Assembly (NCBI RefSeq): GCF_900465315.1 | Contig: NZ_UBIX01000013.1 | Direction: 5' to 3' (one strand) | DNA from: Asaia bogorensis_B | Lineage (GTDB): Bacteria; Pseudomonadota; Alphaproteobacteria; Acetobacterales; Acetobacteraceae | Length of the DNA: 64,000 bases | Part shown: positions 34,455-43,143 of the stretch, one piece after another | Layout: each line of letters starts with the position of its first letter | Position numbering within the stretch: position 1 is the first letter of the stretch | Made by a program: the position numbers and the translations under genes | The notes under the pieces: generated by a model | The model's input: the letters and a program-made list of their open reading frames with translations, nothing else | Told to the model about the DNA's origin: nothing | The model's database searches: none

Positions 34455-36490
34455 ACGAAGGGCACGAGATACCGGCGGTTAGTCCGGCGCGTGGTCCGGC
34501 GCGCCGTCTGGCCCGGTCGGGCCGGATGGTCTGCGCCCTTCTGGGTTGTGTCACCCTGACGGTGGCGCTGCTCTGGGGGGCAGACAGACTTTTTCCGCCC
34601 GATATGTCGCGTGCCCGCGCCTTCGCCCTGTTGATGCAGGACAGGCGTGGCGAGGTAATGGACGGACGAGTGAGCCGCGATGGCGCATGGCGTTTCGCCA
34701 CACCGGCCGCATCGGTCGATCCGCATTATCGCGCCATGCTCCTCGCGATCGAGGACAGGCGTTTCTGGCTGCACCCGGGAATTGATCCCCTGTCGTTGTT
34801 GCGGGCGGGTTATCAGCTCACCACCCGCGGCCATATCGTCTCTGGCGGCTCGACTCTGGCCATGCAGACGGCCCGGCTGCTCAGCCCGCATCGCCACAGC
34901 TGGCGTGGCAAGATTCAGGATATGGCGCGGGCGCTTCAGCTTGAATGGCGCTACGGGCATCGGGGTGTTCTGGATCTCTATCTGACACTCGCGCCGGAAA
35001 GCCGGAACATCGAGGGCATACGCGCGGCGTCGCTCCTCTGGTTCGGGCATGAGCCCCTGCATCTGAGCGATGAGGAGGCGGCCCTTCTGATCGTGATGGC
35101 GCGTCATCCGGAAGCCCTGCGCCCGGACCGTCATCCGCAGGCGGCGCACAGGGCCGTTGCAGCCCTGCTTGTGGACCATCCATCCCTGCGCACCGCAGGG
35201 GGGGCGACGCCCTTCGCCCTGATACCCGCCGGAATTGCTCATGAGGCGCAGGGTGCGTTGACCTGGCAGTGGCGGCAGGGGACGCGCAACGTCTATCAGG
35301 CATCGCTCGACCGGCGTATCCAGAGCAATCTCGCGCGTATCCTGCGCCAGACACCCCCGCCGGAAGGGGGCACATGGGCTGTTCTGGTGGCGCAGCGCGA
35401 CGGGGGTATCGCGGCATGGCAAGGCAATGCCGGCAATGCCTGCTCGGGCTGCGCTGCGGATATGATCACCTCGTGGCGCTCACCGGGGTCGACGCTCAAG
35501 CCTGCAATCTATGCGCTCGCCTTTCAGCTGGGCTATCTGGCGCCCGATACCCTCATACAGGATCGCGCCACGCGCTTTGGCGGCTACGCGCCACGTAACT
35601 ACGACCGCGTCTTTCATGGCACCACCACCATACGCAATGCCCTGCAACGGTCGTATAATCTGCCAGCTGTGAGGGCGCTCGACATGATCGGCGCGTCCTA
35701 TTTTGCCGGAACGCTCGATGCCGCCGGCATAAGGCTGAAACTCCCTCCGGCGACACCGCCAAGTCTGGCCCTCGCACTGGGGGGTGTTGGCATTACGCCG
35801 CTCGATCTGGCGCGGCTCTACGCCATCTTTGCCAATCACGGCATGTCACGTCCGGTCGGACTGGATTGGCCCGTCGCGCCTTCTGAGGGGATGAGAATGA
35901 TCGGCGGTCATGCTGCCCATCAGATCATGTCCATCCTGCGCGGCACGCCATTGCCCAAAGGACGCATCGACACGCAGGACCGGCGCGTGGCGTTCAAGAC
36001 AGGCACTTCATACGGGCAGCGCGATGCCTGGGCCGTTGGGGTAAGGGGGGACTGGATTGTCGTGGTCTGGGGCGGACGGCCCGACGGTACCGCTGTGCCC
36101 GGAATTACCGGCCTCGGTACCAGCGCACCGTTGCTCATGAATGTTTTCGATATCCTGCCTCCTGAAGGAGATGAAGGCCCGGATGCCATGGCGCCCGCAG
36201 CCTCGTTGTCGCCCGCTCTGGTGAGGGCGCGTGACAATGCAGGGCCGCGCATCGTGCAGCCGGGCAACGGGGGCGTGGTGGAGTGCTTTGCCGAGGATGG
36301 TCAGGTCACCCCGCTGGGATTGGTGGCCAGCGGAGGAACGGAGCCCTATCGCTGGCTCATCAATGGCGTGCCCCTCGACACACCGGTCGGGATCACGCCT
36401 TCATGGAAGCCGGACAGTCCCGGCTTCGTGCATATTGCCCTTGTAGATGCCACCGGCGCGGGCAGTGCGGTGGATATCAGGGTCCGTTGA
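34451..36490 (+). CDS. pbpC: Penicillin-binding protein 1C
   Basis: A 679-residue class A PBP of the 1C type. It has an N-terminal membrane anchor (LLGCVTLTVALLWGADRLF), a GT51 glycosyltransferase domain with AIEDRRFWLHPGIDPLSLLRA and SGGSTLAMQTARLL, and a transpeptidase domain with catalytic Ser in SPGSTLKP, second motif SYN (QRSYNLPA) and KTGTS (FKTGTSYGQRDAWAVG). A BiPBP_C-type beta domain follows after about residue 590 (GGTEPYRWLINGVP). The ATG overlaps the macroglobulin stop. PBP1C with A2M is thought to link wall repair with protease defence. The next gene is convergent. Confidence 0.94.
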   Translation: MNEGHEIPAVSPARGPARRLARSGRMVCALLGCVTLTVALLWGADRLFPPDMSRARAFALLMQDRRGEVMDGRVSRDGAWRFATPAASVDPHYRAMLLAIEDRRFWLHPGIDPLSLLRAGYQLTTRGHIVSGGSTLAMQTARLLSPHRHSWRGKIQDMARALQLEWRYGHRGVLDLYLTLAPESRNIEGIRAASLLWFGHEPLHLSDEEAALLIVMARHPEALRPDRHPQAAHRAVAALLVDHPSLRTAGGATPFALIPAGIAHEAQGALTWQWRQGTRNVYQASLDRRIQSNLARILRQTPPPEGGTWAVLVAQRDGGIAAWQGNAGNACSGCAADMITSWRSPGSTLKPAIYALAFQLGYLAPDTLIQDRATRFGGYAPRNYDRVFHGTTTIRNALQRSYNLPAVRALDMIGASYFAGTLDAAGIRLKLPPATPPSLALALGGVGITPLDLARLYAIFANHGMSRPVGLDWPVAPSEGMRMIGGHAAHQIMSILRGTPLPKGRIDTQDRRVAFKTGTSYGQRDAWAVGVRGDWIVVVWGGRPDGTAVPGITGLGTSAPLLMNVFDILPPEGDEGPDAMAPAASLSPALVRARDNAGPRIVQPGNGGVVECFAEDGQVTPLGLVASGGTEPYRWLINGVPLDTPVGITPSWKPDSPGFVHIALVDATGAGSAVDIRVR

Positions 36491-36560
36491 ACGCCGGGCG
36501 GAAGAGCGGGCCCTCTTTTCTCACACTGCGCGTTTTTCGAGCGTTATGGCCTATCCGGGC

Positions 36561-38006
36561 TCAAGACCTGTCGTCATGGGTGGGCAGGGGGCGCACATCC
36601 TTTGGCGGAGTCCAGCCCCCGCCTGCTGCCTGATAGAGCGTGGCGATTTCGGCCAGTCTCGATGCCCTGACCTGTACAGTCTGAAGCTCGGCTGACAAGG
36701 CTGCGGTCTCGGCATTGGCGACATCGAAATAATTGACATAGCCGGTCGCGAGCTCCTTGCGGGCATCCTCGAGGGTGTGTCGTCGTGCCTCAAGGCTGCG
36801 TTGCAGACTTTCTTCCTGCGCCGCCAGTCGGGTTACGCCAGTAAGGGCATCCTGCACCTCGCGAAATGCTTGTATGGCTGCCTTGCGATAACCCCATGCG
36901 GCCTGGTTGCGCTGCGATACCGCAATGCTTTCGCGGGCGCGCAGGGCGCCACCCTCGAAGATGGGGGCCAGCATACTGCCGCCCAGAGCCCAGACCGTCC
37001 CGGCGATGGGCGTATTGCCGCCTGCCGTACCGACCCCGGGATTGATGGTGATATCAGGCAGGAAGGCGGCGCGGGCAGAGCGGAGAGAGTGATCGGCTGC
37101 GACGATCTGATCTGCCGCCTCGATCAGATCAGGCCGGTTGGCAAGTAGCCGTGCCGGTACTGGGGCAAGGGCTGGTGGTAGCATGAGTGCCGCGAGGGGT
37201 TTGCCCTGTGTCATGGTTGCAATCTCGTCGCTGGGTATTTCACCCAGAAGCGCTGCGAGCGCGTCCTCCTGCTGTGTAATCTGCAGATGTGTCGACTCGA
37301 TCTGGGATTGCGCGTCACTGACCAAAGCGCTCGCCTGGTCGAAACTGCTGATCTTTTCATAGCCGGTCGTGAGCTGATGTTTCACGCGGGTCAGCTCATT
37401 CTGACGAACGATCAGCGTGCGTTGCAGTACATCCAGCGCCGTGCGAGACGCCTGGAGCGACACATAGGCGCGCACTGTGTCGCCAATGAGCGCCAGACGA
37501 ACGGCCTCCCTGTTCGCCGCGCTGGCAAGGGTCTGGACCCGGGCGGCCCTGGTCTGTTCACGCAGCTTGCCGAACAGATCGAAATCAAAGGTCAGTCCGC
37601 CACCGAGGATATACTGGTTGAAATTCGAGCCAAACAGGCGTCCATTGCCGACGCCCAGGGCCTGCCCATCGATATGGGGCAGTTGGGCGCTAAGAGCCAG
37701 GCGCATCTGCGCACGAGCCTGCATGACACGCTCGGCAGCCAGCGCAAGATCCGGATTGTTATGCAGCGCAGTCGCTACAAGTTTTGCAAGAACCGGGTCG
37801 CCAAACTGTTCCCACCATTGCGGGTCGAGCCCAACGCCAGTCTTTGCGCTGTCGCCTGCCCGCCATTGCGCCGGTGCGACGACGGTTGAGTGTTCGGGCA
37901 AGATGAAATCGCCTTCCTGACATCCTGTCATGCCGAGCGAAAAAAGGCAGAGGCCGGTCGAAAGCCCGGCAGAGAGGTATCGCGCAAAGCAAGAGGCGCC
38001 CCTCAT
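36561..38006 (-). CDS. NodT-family outer membrane efflux lipoprotein
   Basis: A 481-residue TolC-like outer membrane channel. It begins with a lipoprotein signal whose lipobox is LGMTGC (Cys29), then two outer-membrane efflux repeats: PQWWEQFGDPVLAKLVATALHNNPDLALAAERV, in the NodT style, is followed by long helices, and the second half has ANRPDLIEAADQIVAADHSLRSARAAFLPDI. The C-terminal GGGW motif (YQAAGGGWTPP) is also typical. Its start overlaps the HlyD gene by four bases, so it is the third gene of the efflux operon. Confidence 0.93.
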   Translation of the reverse strand: MRGASCFARYLSAGLSTGLCLFSLGMTGCQEGDFILPEHSTVVAPAQWRAGDSAKTGVGLDPQWWEQFGDPVLAKLVATALHNNPDLALAAERVMQARAQMRLALSAQLPHIDGQALGVGNGRLFGSNFNQYILGGGLTFDFDLFGKLREQTRAARVQTLASAANREAVRLALIGDTVRAYVSLQASRTALDVLQRTLIVRQNELTRVKHQLTTGYEKISSFDQASALVSDAQSQIESTHLQITQQEDALAALLGEIPSDEIATMTQGKPLAALMLPPALAPVPARLLANRPDLIEAADQIVAADHSLRSARAAFLPDITINPGVGTAGGNTPIAGTVWALGGSMLAPIFEGGALRARESIAVSQRNQAAWGYRKAAIQAFREVQDALTGVTRLAAQEESLQRSLEARRHTLEDARKELATGYVNYFDVANAETAALSAELQTVQVRASRLAEIATLYQAAGGGWTPPKDVRPLPTHDDRS

Positions 38007-39202
38007 GGTGTGTAGGCTCCGGACGCAGTTTCTCGGGTCGCATTCTCTGCGGGCAATCCGGACGGCGTAGCGACGTAAGACTCAACGGACATCCCCGGCG
38101 CGAGGCGATCGGCGTTGGGCTGCTGCGGATCGATGGCGATATAGATGCCGATACGTTGAGGGATCTTCACGAAATTGCCCGTCGCATTATCTGGTTTGAC
38201 GACTGCAAATTCCGAGCCTGTCGCCGGGGCGATACGGAAAACACGTCCCGTAAATTTCTGTCCGTTCAGGCCATCCACGGTGAAAGAGGCCGCCTGACCG
38301 ATGCGGATATTGCCGGTCTGCGCTTCCTTGTATTCAGCCACTACCCAGCGCTCATGGGGCACCAGAGAGAAAAGCGCCGTTCCTGCGCCCACATAGGCGC
38401 CAATATGCGTGCCGCCTGTTCGGCCAATCACACCGTCACTGGCTGCGCGTATATGGGTGCGACCGAGGTCGATGCGCGCTGAGTCAAGGGTTGCGGCAGC
38501 CTGACGAACCTGCGCGCTGAGAACTTCCTCCTGCACATCCGCCGCTTTCACATCGGCCTGTGCGGCGCGGATATCGGCCTGGGCCTGACGCAATGCCGCC
38601 TGGTCGGAACGCAGGGCATCGAGGCCGGAATCATATTCCACGCGTGACACGCTCTGATCGCCCACGAGGGCTGCCTGTCGCCGATGATCCGCCGTGCTGC
38701 GCGTCAGGTGGGCCTGTGCCGTCATCAAGGCGGCCTGACGCTGGTCGAGCCGTGCCCGCGCCGAGGCCTGGTTCTGTCTGTTGTTGTCGAGCGACGCCTG
38801 CCTGCTTGCGAGATCGGCCTCGGACTGTGCCACGCGGGCCCGATAGGTGCTCTCGTCAATCTGCACCAGAAGCTGTCCCTTATGCACCGGGGCGAAGTCG
38901 GTCACGAAAACCCCCTCGATATAACCCGGCACTTCAGGCGCCACGATGGTGACATGGCCCTGCACATAGGCATCATCCGTACTGACGCCGTCTGTCCCGA
39001 ATGGTGCGAGGCCGAATGTTGCCAGAACGCAGGCGATCGCAATGAAGGCAAGCCCCCCCACGATACTCAGGACCTTGAGGTTGCGCCGGGGCGGATGCCA
39101 GATTGGTGCCTGATGCCCTGAAGCCGGCTGGTCTGGATGTGGAGCCCCTTTGGAAGGCGGGGGCGCATTCTGATCAGGGGGGGGGAGGGATGTATCGGTC
39201 AT
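38003..39202 (-). CDS. HlyD/EmrA-type membrane fusion protein
   Basis: A 399-residue periplasmic adaptor. A proline-rich cytoplasmic N-terminus is followed by one membrane span (about residues 42-64), the first lipoyl half STDDAYVQGHVTIVAPEV, a long coiled-coil hairpin (about 110-230, repeated AQSEADLASRQASLD-like sequence), the second lipoyl half and a beta-barrel domain with RIGQAASFTVDGLNG. The start at 39202 (MTDTSLPPPDQ) overlaps the MFS gene stop (ATGA); an open frame further upstream is rejected for that reason. It joins the MFS pump to the NodT channel. Confidence 0.93.
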   Translation of the reverse strand: MTDTSLPPPDQNAPPPSKGAPHPDQPASGHQAPIWHPPRRNLKVLSIVGGLAFIAIACVLATFGLAPFGTDGVSTDDAYVQGHVTIVAPEVPGYIEGVFVTDFAPVHKGQLLVQIDESTYRARVAQSEADLASRQASLDNNRQNQASARARLDQRQAALMTAQAHLTRSTADHRRQAALVGDQSVSRVEYDSGLDALRSDQAALRQAQADIRAAQADVKAADVQEEVLSAQVRQAAATLDSARIDLGRTHIRAASDGVIGRTGGTHIGAYVGAGTALFSLVPHERWVVAEYKEAQTGNIRIGQAASFTVDGLNGQKFTGRVFRIAPATGSEFAVVKPDNATGNFVKIPQRIGIYIAIDPQQPNADRLAPGMSVESYVATPSGLPAENATRETASGAYTP

Positions 39203-40821
39203 GAGGCGCGCTTGTTTGTTAATTGGATGAGTTGTCGTCCGACCAGGAAAAGGCAGATCAAAATGGCGGCGCAAAACGCCAGAGCAGCTACAAAGCCAAA
39301 CAGATTCAGATACCCCATGATGGCGGACTGATCGGAAAGGGTTTGCGAAACACCCGATAGACCCTGGCCGGATGTAGCCAGCGACAGGGACGCCGTGTCG
39401 GCAATGCGCGAGCTGAATCCGGTCGCGGCATAACGCTCGTAGTAATACTGGATACTGCCGAGCAGGGCTGCCCCGGTTACACTGCCAATGCTTTGGGTGA
39501 TGGCGAACACATAGATGGTGGAGATGAAATGGCTCGTATCCGACTTGAGAACGAGAATGACACCGTAGAGCAGCGCCGGCCCGACAAAGAGTGTGGTGCC
39601 GAAGCCAAGCAGCATCTGGGAAAGGTACATCTCCTCAGGGCGGGTCAGGCCGTTGCTGCCGGAATCGAGCCATGCGGCGAGGGCAATGGCCAGTAGTGCG
39701 ACGATGCACTGATAGGGGATGGCGCGAGCCGAGAGGGTCAGACCCATCACGGTCATGCCTGCCACCATGCCGAGGATCACGAACATATAGAGCGTGTGGT
39801 ACTGGTCGTTCAGCAGCCCCGCATGGCCGAGCAATCCGATCGCCCCGGTGTTCTGCTCAGACAGCAGGAGGCGCTCCATGATCGCGACGAGCGCAAAACG
39901 CAAAATCGTCCCCGTGCTGAGCCAGTCGATCTGCAGCAGAGGGCGTTTTCGGCAAAGTTCCAACGCAAGGGCGGCGGCCCCGAAACCGATTGTGCCCACC
40001 AGCAACCAGCCAACCCATGGCGTGTCAGTCCACCACATGGTGCGGCCAAAGGTCAGAAACGACGCCAGACAGACCGACATACCGCACATCAGGAGGGCCG
40101 AAGCGCCGTCCATTTTCTCGAAAACGCGACCCATATTGGTTTTGGGCAATGGCAGCAGAAGCACGAAGGAAAGTTGCAGGGCGGCGCATGCGGTGGCGAG
40201 GCAGGCGAATCCGTGATTGCCAGAACTGGTGAGCGTCTCGATGGGAATCATTGCCCCAAGCGGATTGGCAATCTGGAGTGATGTTATGGCGATGGCGATG
40301 GCCATGACCCGGTGCGATTTGGGAAGCGCCTGGATAAGGTAATATACCCCGCCCGCCACGCTCGTCGAAACCATCAGCCCGTTACTGACGCGGTTTATGA
40401 TGAGCGTTGTGAAACTAGGCGCGGCAATAAGCAGCAATCCGGTTGCCACGTTGATCCCGAGCAGGGTGATCAGAAAGAACATGATGCCAAATTGCTGACG
40501 GCCTTTGATAACCACCAGATTTGCAAAGGCAGCCGCGCCTACGAAAGCGGCAATCAGCCACTCCGCCTCGGCTGTCGTCAGGCCCGCCTCGCCAGCAGCA
40601 TTGCCGAGATTGCCAGAGATAAGGGCATTCTGGGTTGAGGCGATGATGGGCATGAAAACACCCATGCAGGCATAGAGGATCCTTCGCCACATAGGATGGT
40701 GGGCGATGTAGGGAGCCCCGAGAAGGGGAGGGCGCTCAAGCCCGTCAGTCGATTGGGTATCGGTCAGAAGGTCACACCCCTCGGGCTTGTCCCCTTTGCG
40801 CAATAATACGGTGGTAACCAC
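39199..40821 (-). CDS. MFS drug transporter, DHA2/EmrB-like
   Basis: A 540-residue multi-span transporter forming the inner-membrane part of an Emr-type pump with the next two genes. Hydrophobic segments cover residues about 50-535 in the pattern of a 14-span DHA2 permease, with FMPIIASTQNALISGNLGN at the first span. Motif C and the usual motif A are weakly conserved, so it is a divergent member and the substrate cannot be told. GTG at 40821 is the longest start but has a poor ribosome site; a start nearer to the LLTDTQSTDGLE segment, behind GAGGGG, is possible. Confidence 0.85.
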   Translation of the reverse strand: MVTTVLLRKGDKPEGCDLLTDTQSTDGLERPPLLGAPYIAHHPMWRRILYACMGVFMPIIASTQNALISGNLGNAAGEAGLTTAEAEWLIAAFVGAAAFANLVVIKGRQQFGIMFFLITLLGINVATGLLLIAAPSFTTLIINRVSNGLMVSTSVAGGVYYLIQALPKSHRVMAIAIAITSLQIANPLGAMIPIETLTSSGNHGFACLATACAALQLSFVLLLPLPKTNMGRVFEKMDGASALLMCGMSVCLASFLTFGRTMWWTDTPWVGWLLVGTIGFGAAALALELCRKRPLLQIDWLSTGTILRFALVAIMERLLLSEQNTGAIGLLGHAGLLNDQYHTLYMFVILGMVAGMTVMGLTLSARAIPYQCIVALLAIALAAWLDSGSNGLTRPEEMYLSQMLLGFGTTLFVGPALLYGVILVLKSDTSHFISTIYVFAITQSIGSVTGAALLGSIQYYYERYAATGFSSRIADTASLSLATSGQGLSGVSQTLSDQSAIMGYLNLFGFVAALAFCAAILICLFLVGRQLIQLTNKRAS

Positions 40822-41029
40822 AAGCGTAAGGGCAGAGAAGCCGCAGAAAAAACTGACCGGCTGGAAAACTCCAATACTGAACTATGCATGGTAAGCGAAG
40901 TATATGGCAGAGCCTGATGGCGTGCACGCGTGAAAAATATGTGATGCGCGTTAATCACACGCAAGAGTTATTGAATGCCCTGGTAATTCCAGCGGGAGCA
41001 AAGCGTTGCGCGGACGTTCCTTATCTCAC

Positions 41030-41464
41030 TCACGTTTTCCGATGCGAGGCTTCATAGCGTAACGGCGTGGCACCCGCCGCCTGATGGGCCAAGGCACCAT
41101 GGCGCTCGATAAAAGCCTGCTGCTCGAGCCTCTCGCAGTAATCGAGGTAGCGGATCATGGCGCGTTCAGCCCTTTCGGTTGCGCCATGCACTTTCTTGTA
41201 GTGTCGCCATAGCGCCAGAGCGTTGACCGACCAGGCATCATAGACATGTTCGGTCAGTCGAAGGCGAATGGCGCGGGGCAGGGCATCGAACGCCTCCCAT
41301 GAATCGCCTTCCAGCCTGCGCCAGATCGTTTTGCGGCAGGTGCCGTCATTATCTGCCGACGCCTTGCGTCTGGACGATCTTTTTCCGGCAGCCTCAGAGG
41401 TGAGGCGGCTTTGCGCGTTCGCAGAACGGATAGCGGCAGGCGAGGCGGAATCGTGATGGCTCAT
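41030..41464 (-). CDS. DUF6525-like protein
   Basis: A 144-residue soluble protein. The first 50 residues are polar, Ser/Ala/Lys/Arg-rich and probably disordered. The rest, from RRLEGDSWEAFDALPRAIRL, resembles the small alphaproteobacterial DUF6525 family: a W/R-x-A-(F/Y)-D-x-LP-x2-(I/L)R motif, then AWSVNALALWRHYKK and a helix with YLDYCERLEQQA. Function is unknown. It is divergent from AMP nucleosidase across a 110-base gap containing a palindrome. The family call is from memory and moderate. Confidence 0.55.
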   Translation of the reverse strand: MSHHDSASPAAIRSANAQSRLTSEAAGKRSSRRKASADNDGTCRKTIWRRLEGDSWEAFDALPRAIRLRLTEHVYDAWSVNALALWRHYKKVHGATERAERAMIRYLDYCERLEQQAFIERHGALAHQAAGATPLRYEASHRKT

Positions 41465-41466
41465 AT

Positions 41467-41481
41467 CGTTATGTTATAACG
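41467..41481. promoter_or_regulatory. Palindrome in the divergent gap before amn
   Basis: CGTTAT-GTT-ATAACG is a perfect 6-bp dyad with a three-base centre, three bases upstream of the ATG of the DUF6525-like gene and about 95 bases before amn. Overlapping the 5' leader of the minus-strand gene, it is well placed as an operator. The cognate regulator is unknown. Confidence 0.4.
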
Positions 41482-41574
41482 TACCGATTTCTGCGTCTAT
41501 CGTCGTTCTGCAGTTCGGGCTAGCCTGATCGCAACCCTCTCAAGAGCGGGCTGAAAAAACGGGAAGGATGCAGG

Positions 41575-43023
41575 ATGAGCGTATCGGATCAGGATGGCAT
41601 GTTCGACCAGGTCGGTTCAGGCTTCATGCCGTTTCATGATGCCGAGGCAGCGCTTGACCGGATCGAGGCGCTTTATGACGAGGGTGCATCCCGCCTGCGC
41701 AAGGCCTTCGAGGCGCGTGAGCCAGCGGAATCCTGTTATCCCTATCTCGCTTTTTCTCTCGCGCGCGGATCGATCCCCCATGATGTGAAGCCGCGTTTTG
41801 GCGTTCTGCTTGAGCCCGGCTTCTATGGCACCACCCTGACGCGCCCTGCGCTGTTTCGCAGTTATTGGCGTGCCCAGATCGAGAATTTGCTCGAATGTTA
41901 CCGTCAGCCTGTGCATGTCGGGCTCTCGCGTCGCCCCATGCCGCTGCCCTACGTCATGGAAGAGGCTGTGACTGGCCTCACCGAGAGTGATTTGAGGATC
42001 CTGCAGGATAATTACGCCTTGCCGGATCTGCATGCGACAGATGACCGCATTGCCAATTGCGAAATCATACCGGACTCCGACGCGCCAAGGGCTCTGGCGC
42101 TTTTCACCGCCGAGCGGACGGATTATTCGCTTGCGCGCCTGCATCACTATACCGGCACGGCGCCCCGTCATTTCCAGCGCTTCATCCTGCTGACCAACTA
42201 TCAGCGTTATGTTGACGGCTTTCGCGATTATGCCCGTGCACAGGTCGACGCCGGCGGCGAATACAGCGCCTTCGTCGAACCGGGCGATGCGATCTACAGT
42301 AAGACCGGTTTGTCAGGGCAGCCTTCAGCCTCTTTGCCGCAGATGCCCGCCTATCATCTCTGCCGCCCGGATGGTGATGGCATCACGCTCATCAATATCG
42401 GTGTTGGCCCTTCCAACGCCAAGACGATCACCGATCATCTGGCTGTTCTGCGCCCTCACTGCTGGCTGATGGTAGGCCATTGCGCCGGGCTGCGTCGCAC
42501 CCAGCTGCTGGGTGATTACGTGCTGGCGCATGGCTATGTGCGCGACGACCATGTGCTTGACGACGACCTGCCGACATGGGTGCCCGTTCCACCGATTGCA
42601 GAGGTGCAGGTGGCGCTGCAGGAGGCGATGGAGCGTGTGACCGGGCTGGACGAGCGCGAGATCAAGACCAGGCTGCGCACAGGCACGGTCATGACGACCG
42701 ATAACCGCAACTGGGAGCTCCGTTTGCGGGCGCTCTTTACCCAGATCAATATGAGCCGATCCATCGCTGTGGATATGGAATCCGCCACCATTGCGGCCAA
42801 CGGATTCCGGTTTCGCGTTCCCTATGGCACGCTGCTTTGTGTGTCCGACAAGCCATTGCATGGCGAGCTAAAGCTGCGCGGAATGGCGAATGCTTTCTAC
42901 CGTGAGCGGGTTAGCCAGCACCTCATGGTGGGGATCGAGACCATGCGCCTGCTGCGTGAGCGGGGGGTGGACAGTCTCCATTCGCGCAAGCTGCGCGGCT
43001 TTGACGAGCCGGCTTTCCGCTAG
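41575..43023 (+). CDS. amn: AMP nucleosidase
   Basis: Amn splits AMP into adenine and ribose 5-phosphate, helping to control the adenylate pool. The 482-residue protein has the family's N-terminal regulatory domain (FEAREPAESCYPYLAFS, PRFGVLLEPGFYGTTLTRP) and a C-terminal phosphorylase-like catalytic domain from about residue 170 (LARLHHYTGTAPRHFQRFILLTNYQRYVD is the linker, then NIGVGPSNAKTITDHLAVL, WLMVGHCAGLRRTQLLGDYV, DMESATIAANGFRFRVPYG). Length and both domains match the E. coli enzyme (484 residues). A strong stem-loop follows the gene. Confidence 0.95.
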   Translation: MSVSDQDGMFDQVGSGFMPFHDAEAALDRIEALYDEGASRLRKAFEAREPAESCYPYLAFSLARGSIPHDVKPRFGVLLEPGFYGTTLTRPALFRSYWRAQIENLLECYRQPVHVGLSRRPMPLPYVMEEAVTGLTESDLRILQDNYALPDLHATDDRIANCEIIPDSDAPRALALFTAERTDYSLARLHHYTGTAPRHFQRFILLTNYQRYVDGFRDYARAQVDAGGEYSAFVEPGDAIYSKTGLSGQPSASLPQMPAYHLCRPDGDGITLINIGVGPSNAKTITDHLAVLRPHCWLMVGHCAGLRRTQLLGDYVLAHGYVRDDHVLDDDLPTWVPVPPIAEVQVALQEAMERVTGLDEREIKTRLRTGTVMTTDNRNWELRLRALFTQINMSRSIAVDMESATIAANGFRFRVPYGTLLCVSDKPLHGELKLRGMANAFYRERVSQHLMVGIETMRLLRERGVDSLHSRKLRGFDEPAFR

Positions 43024-43084
43024 GGCGTCATTTACCGGACGCGACGTTCACTCTTTCACGGCAGGGGCGATACCCCTCTTTCTG

Positions 43085-43110
43085 TCCCATCTGGTCGTCA
43101 CCAGATGGGA
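43085..43110. other. Strong 11-bp stem-loop between amn and pepF
   Basis: TCCCATCTGGT (43085-43095) and ACCAGATGGGA (43100-43110) pair perfectly over a CGTC tetraloop. It is 62 bases after the amn stop and 34 before pepF. On the plus strand it is followed by TGAGACAGAC rather than T residues, so it is not a textbook terminator; it may terminate with a factor or protect an mRNA end. Confidence 0.5.
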
Positions 43111-43143
43111 TGAGACAGACAAAGATAACAAGGACCCGACGAC

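Noticed and set aside
34331..35422. A 363-codon minus-strand frame across the macroglobulin/pbpC junction
   Set aside because: Both plus-strand genes are clearly real with intact motifs; the antisense product has no domain.
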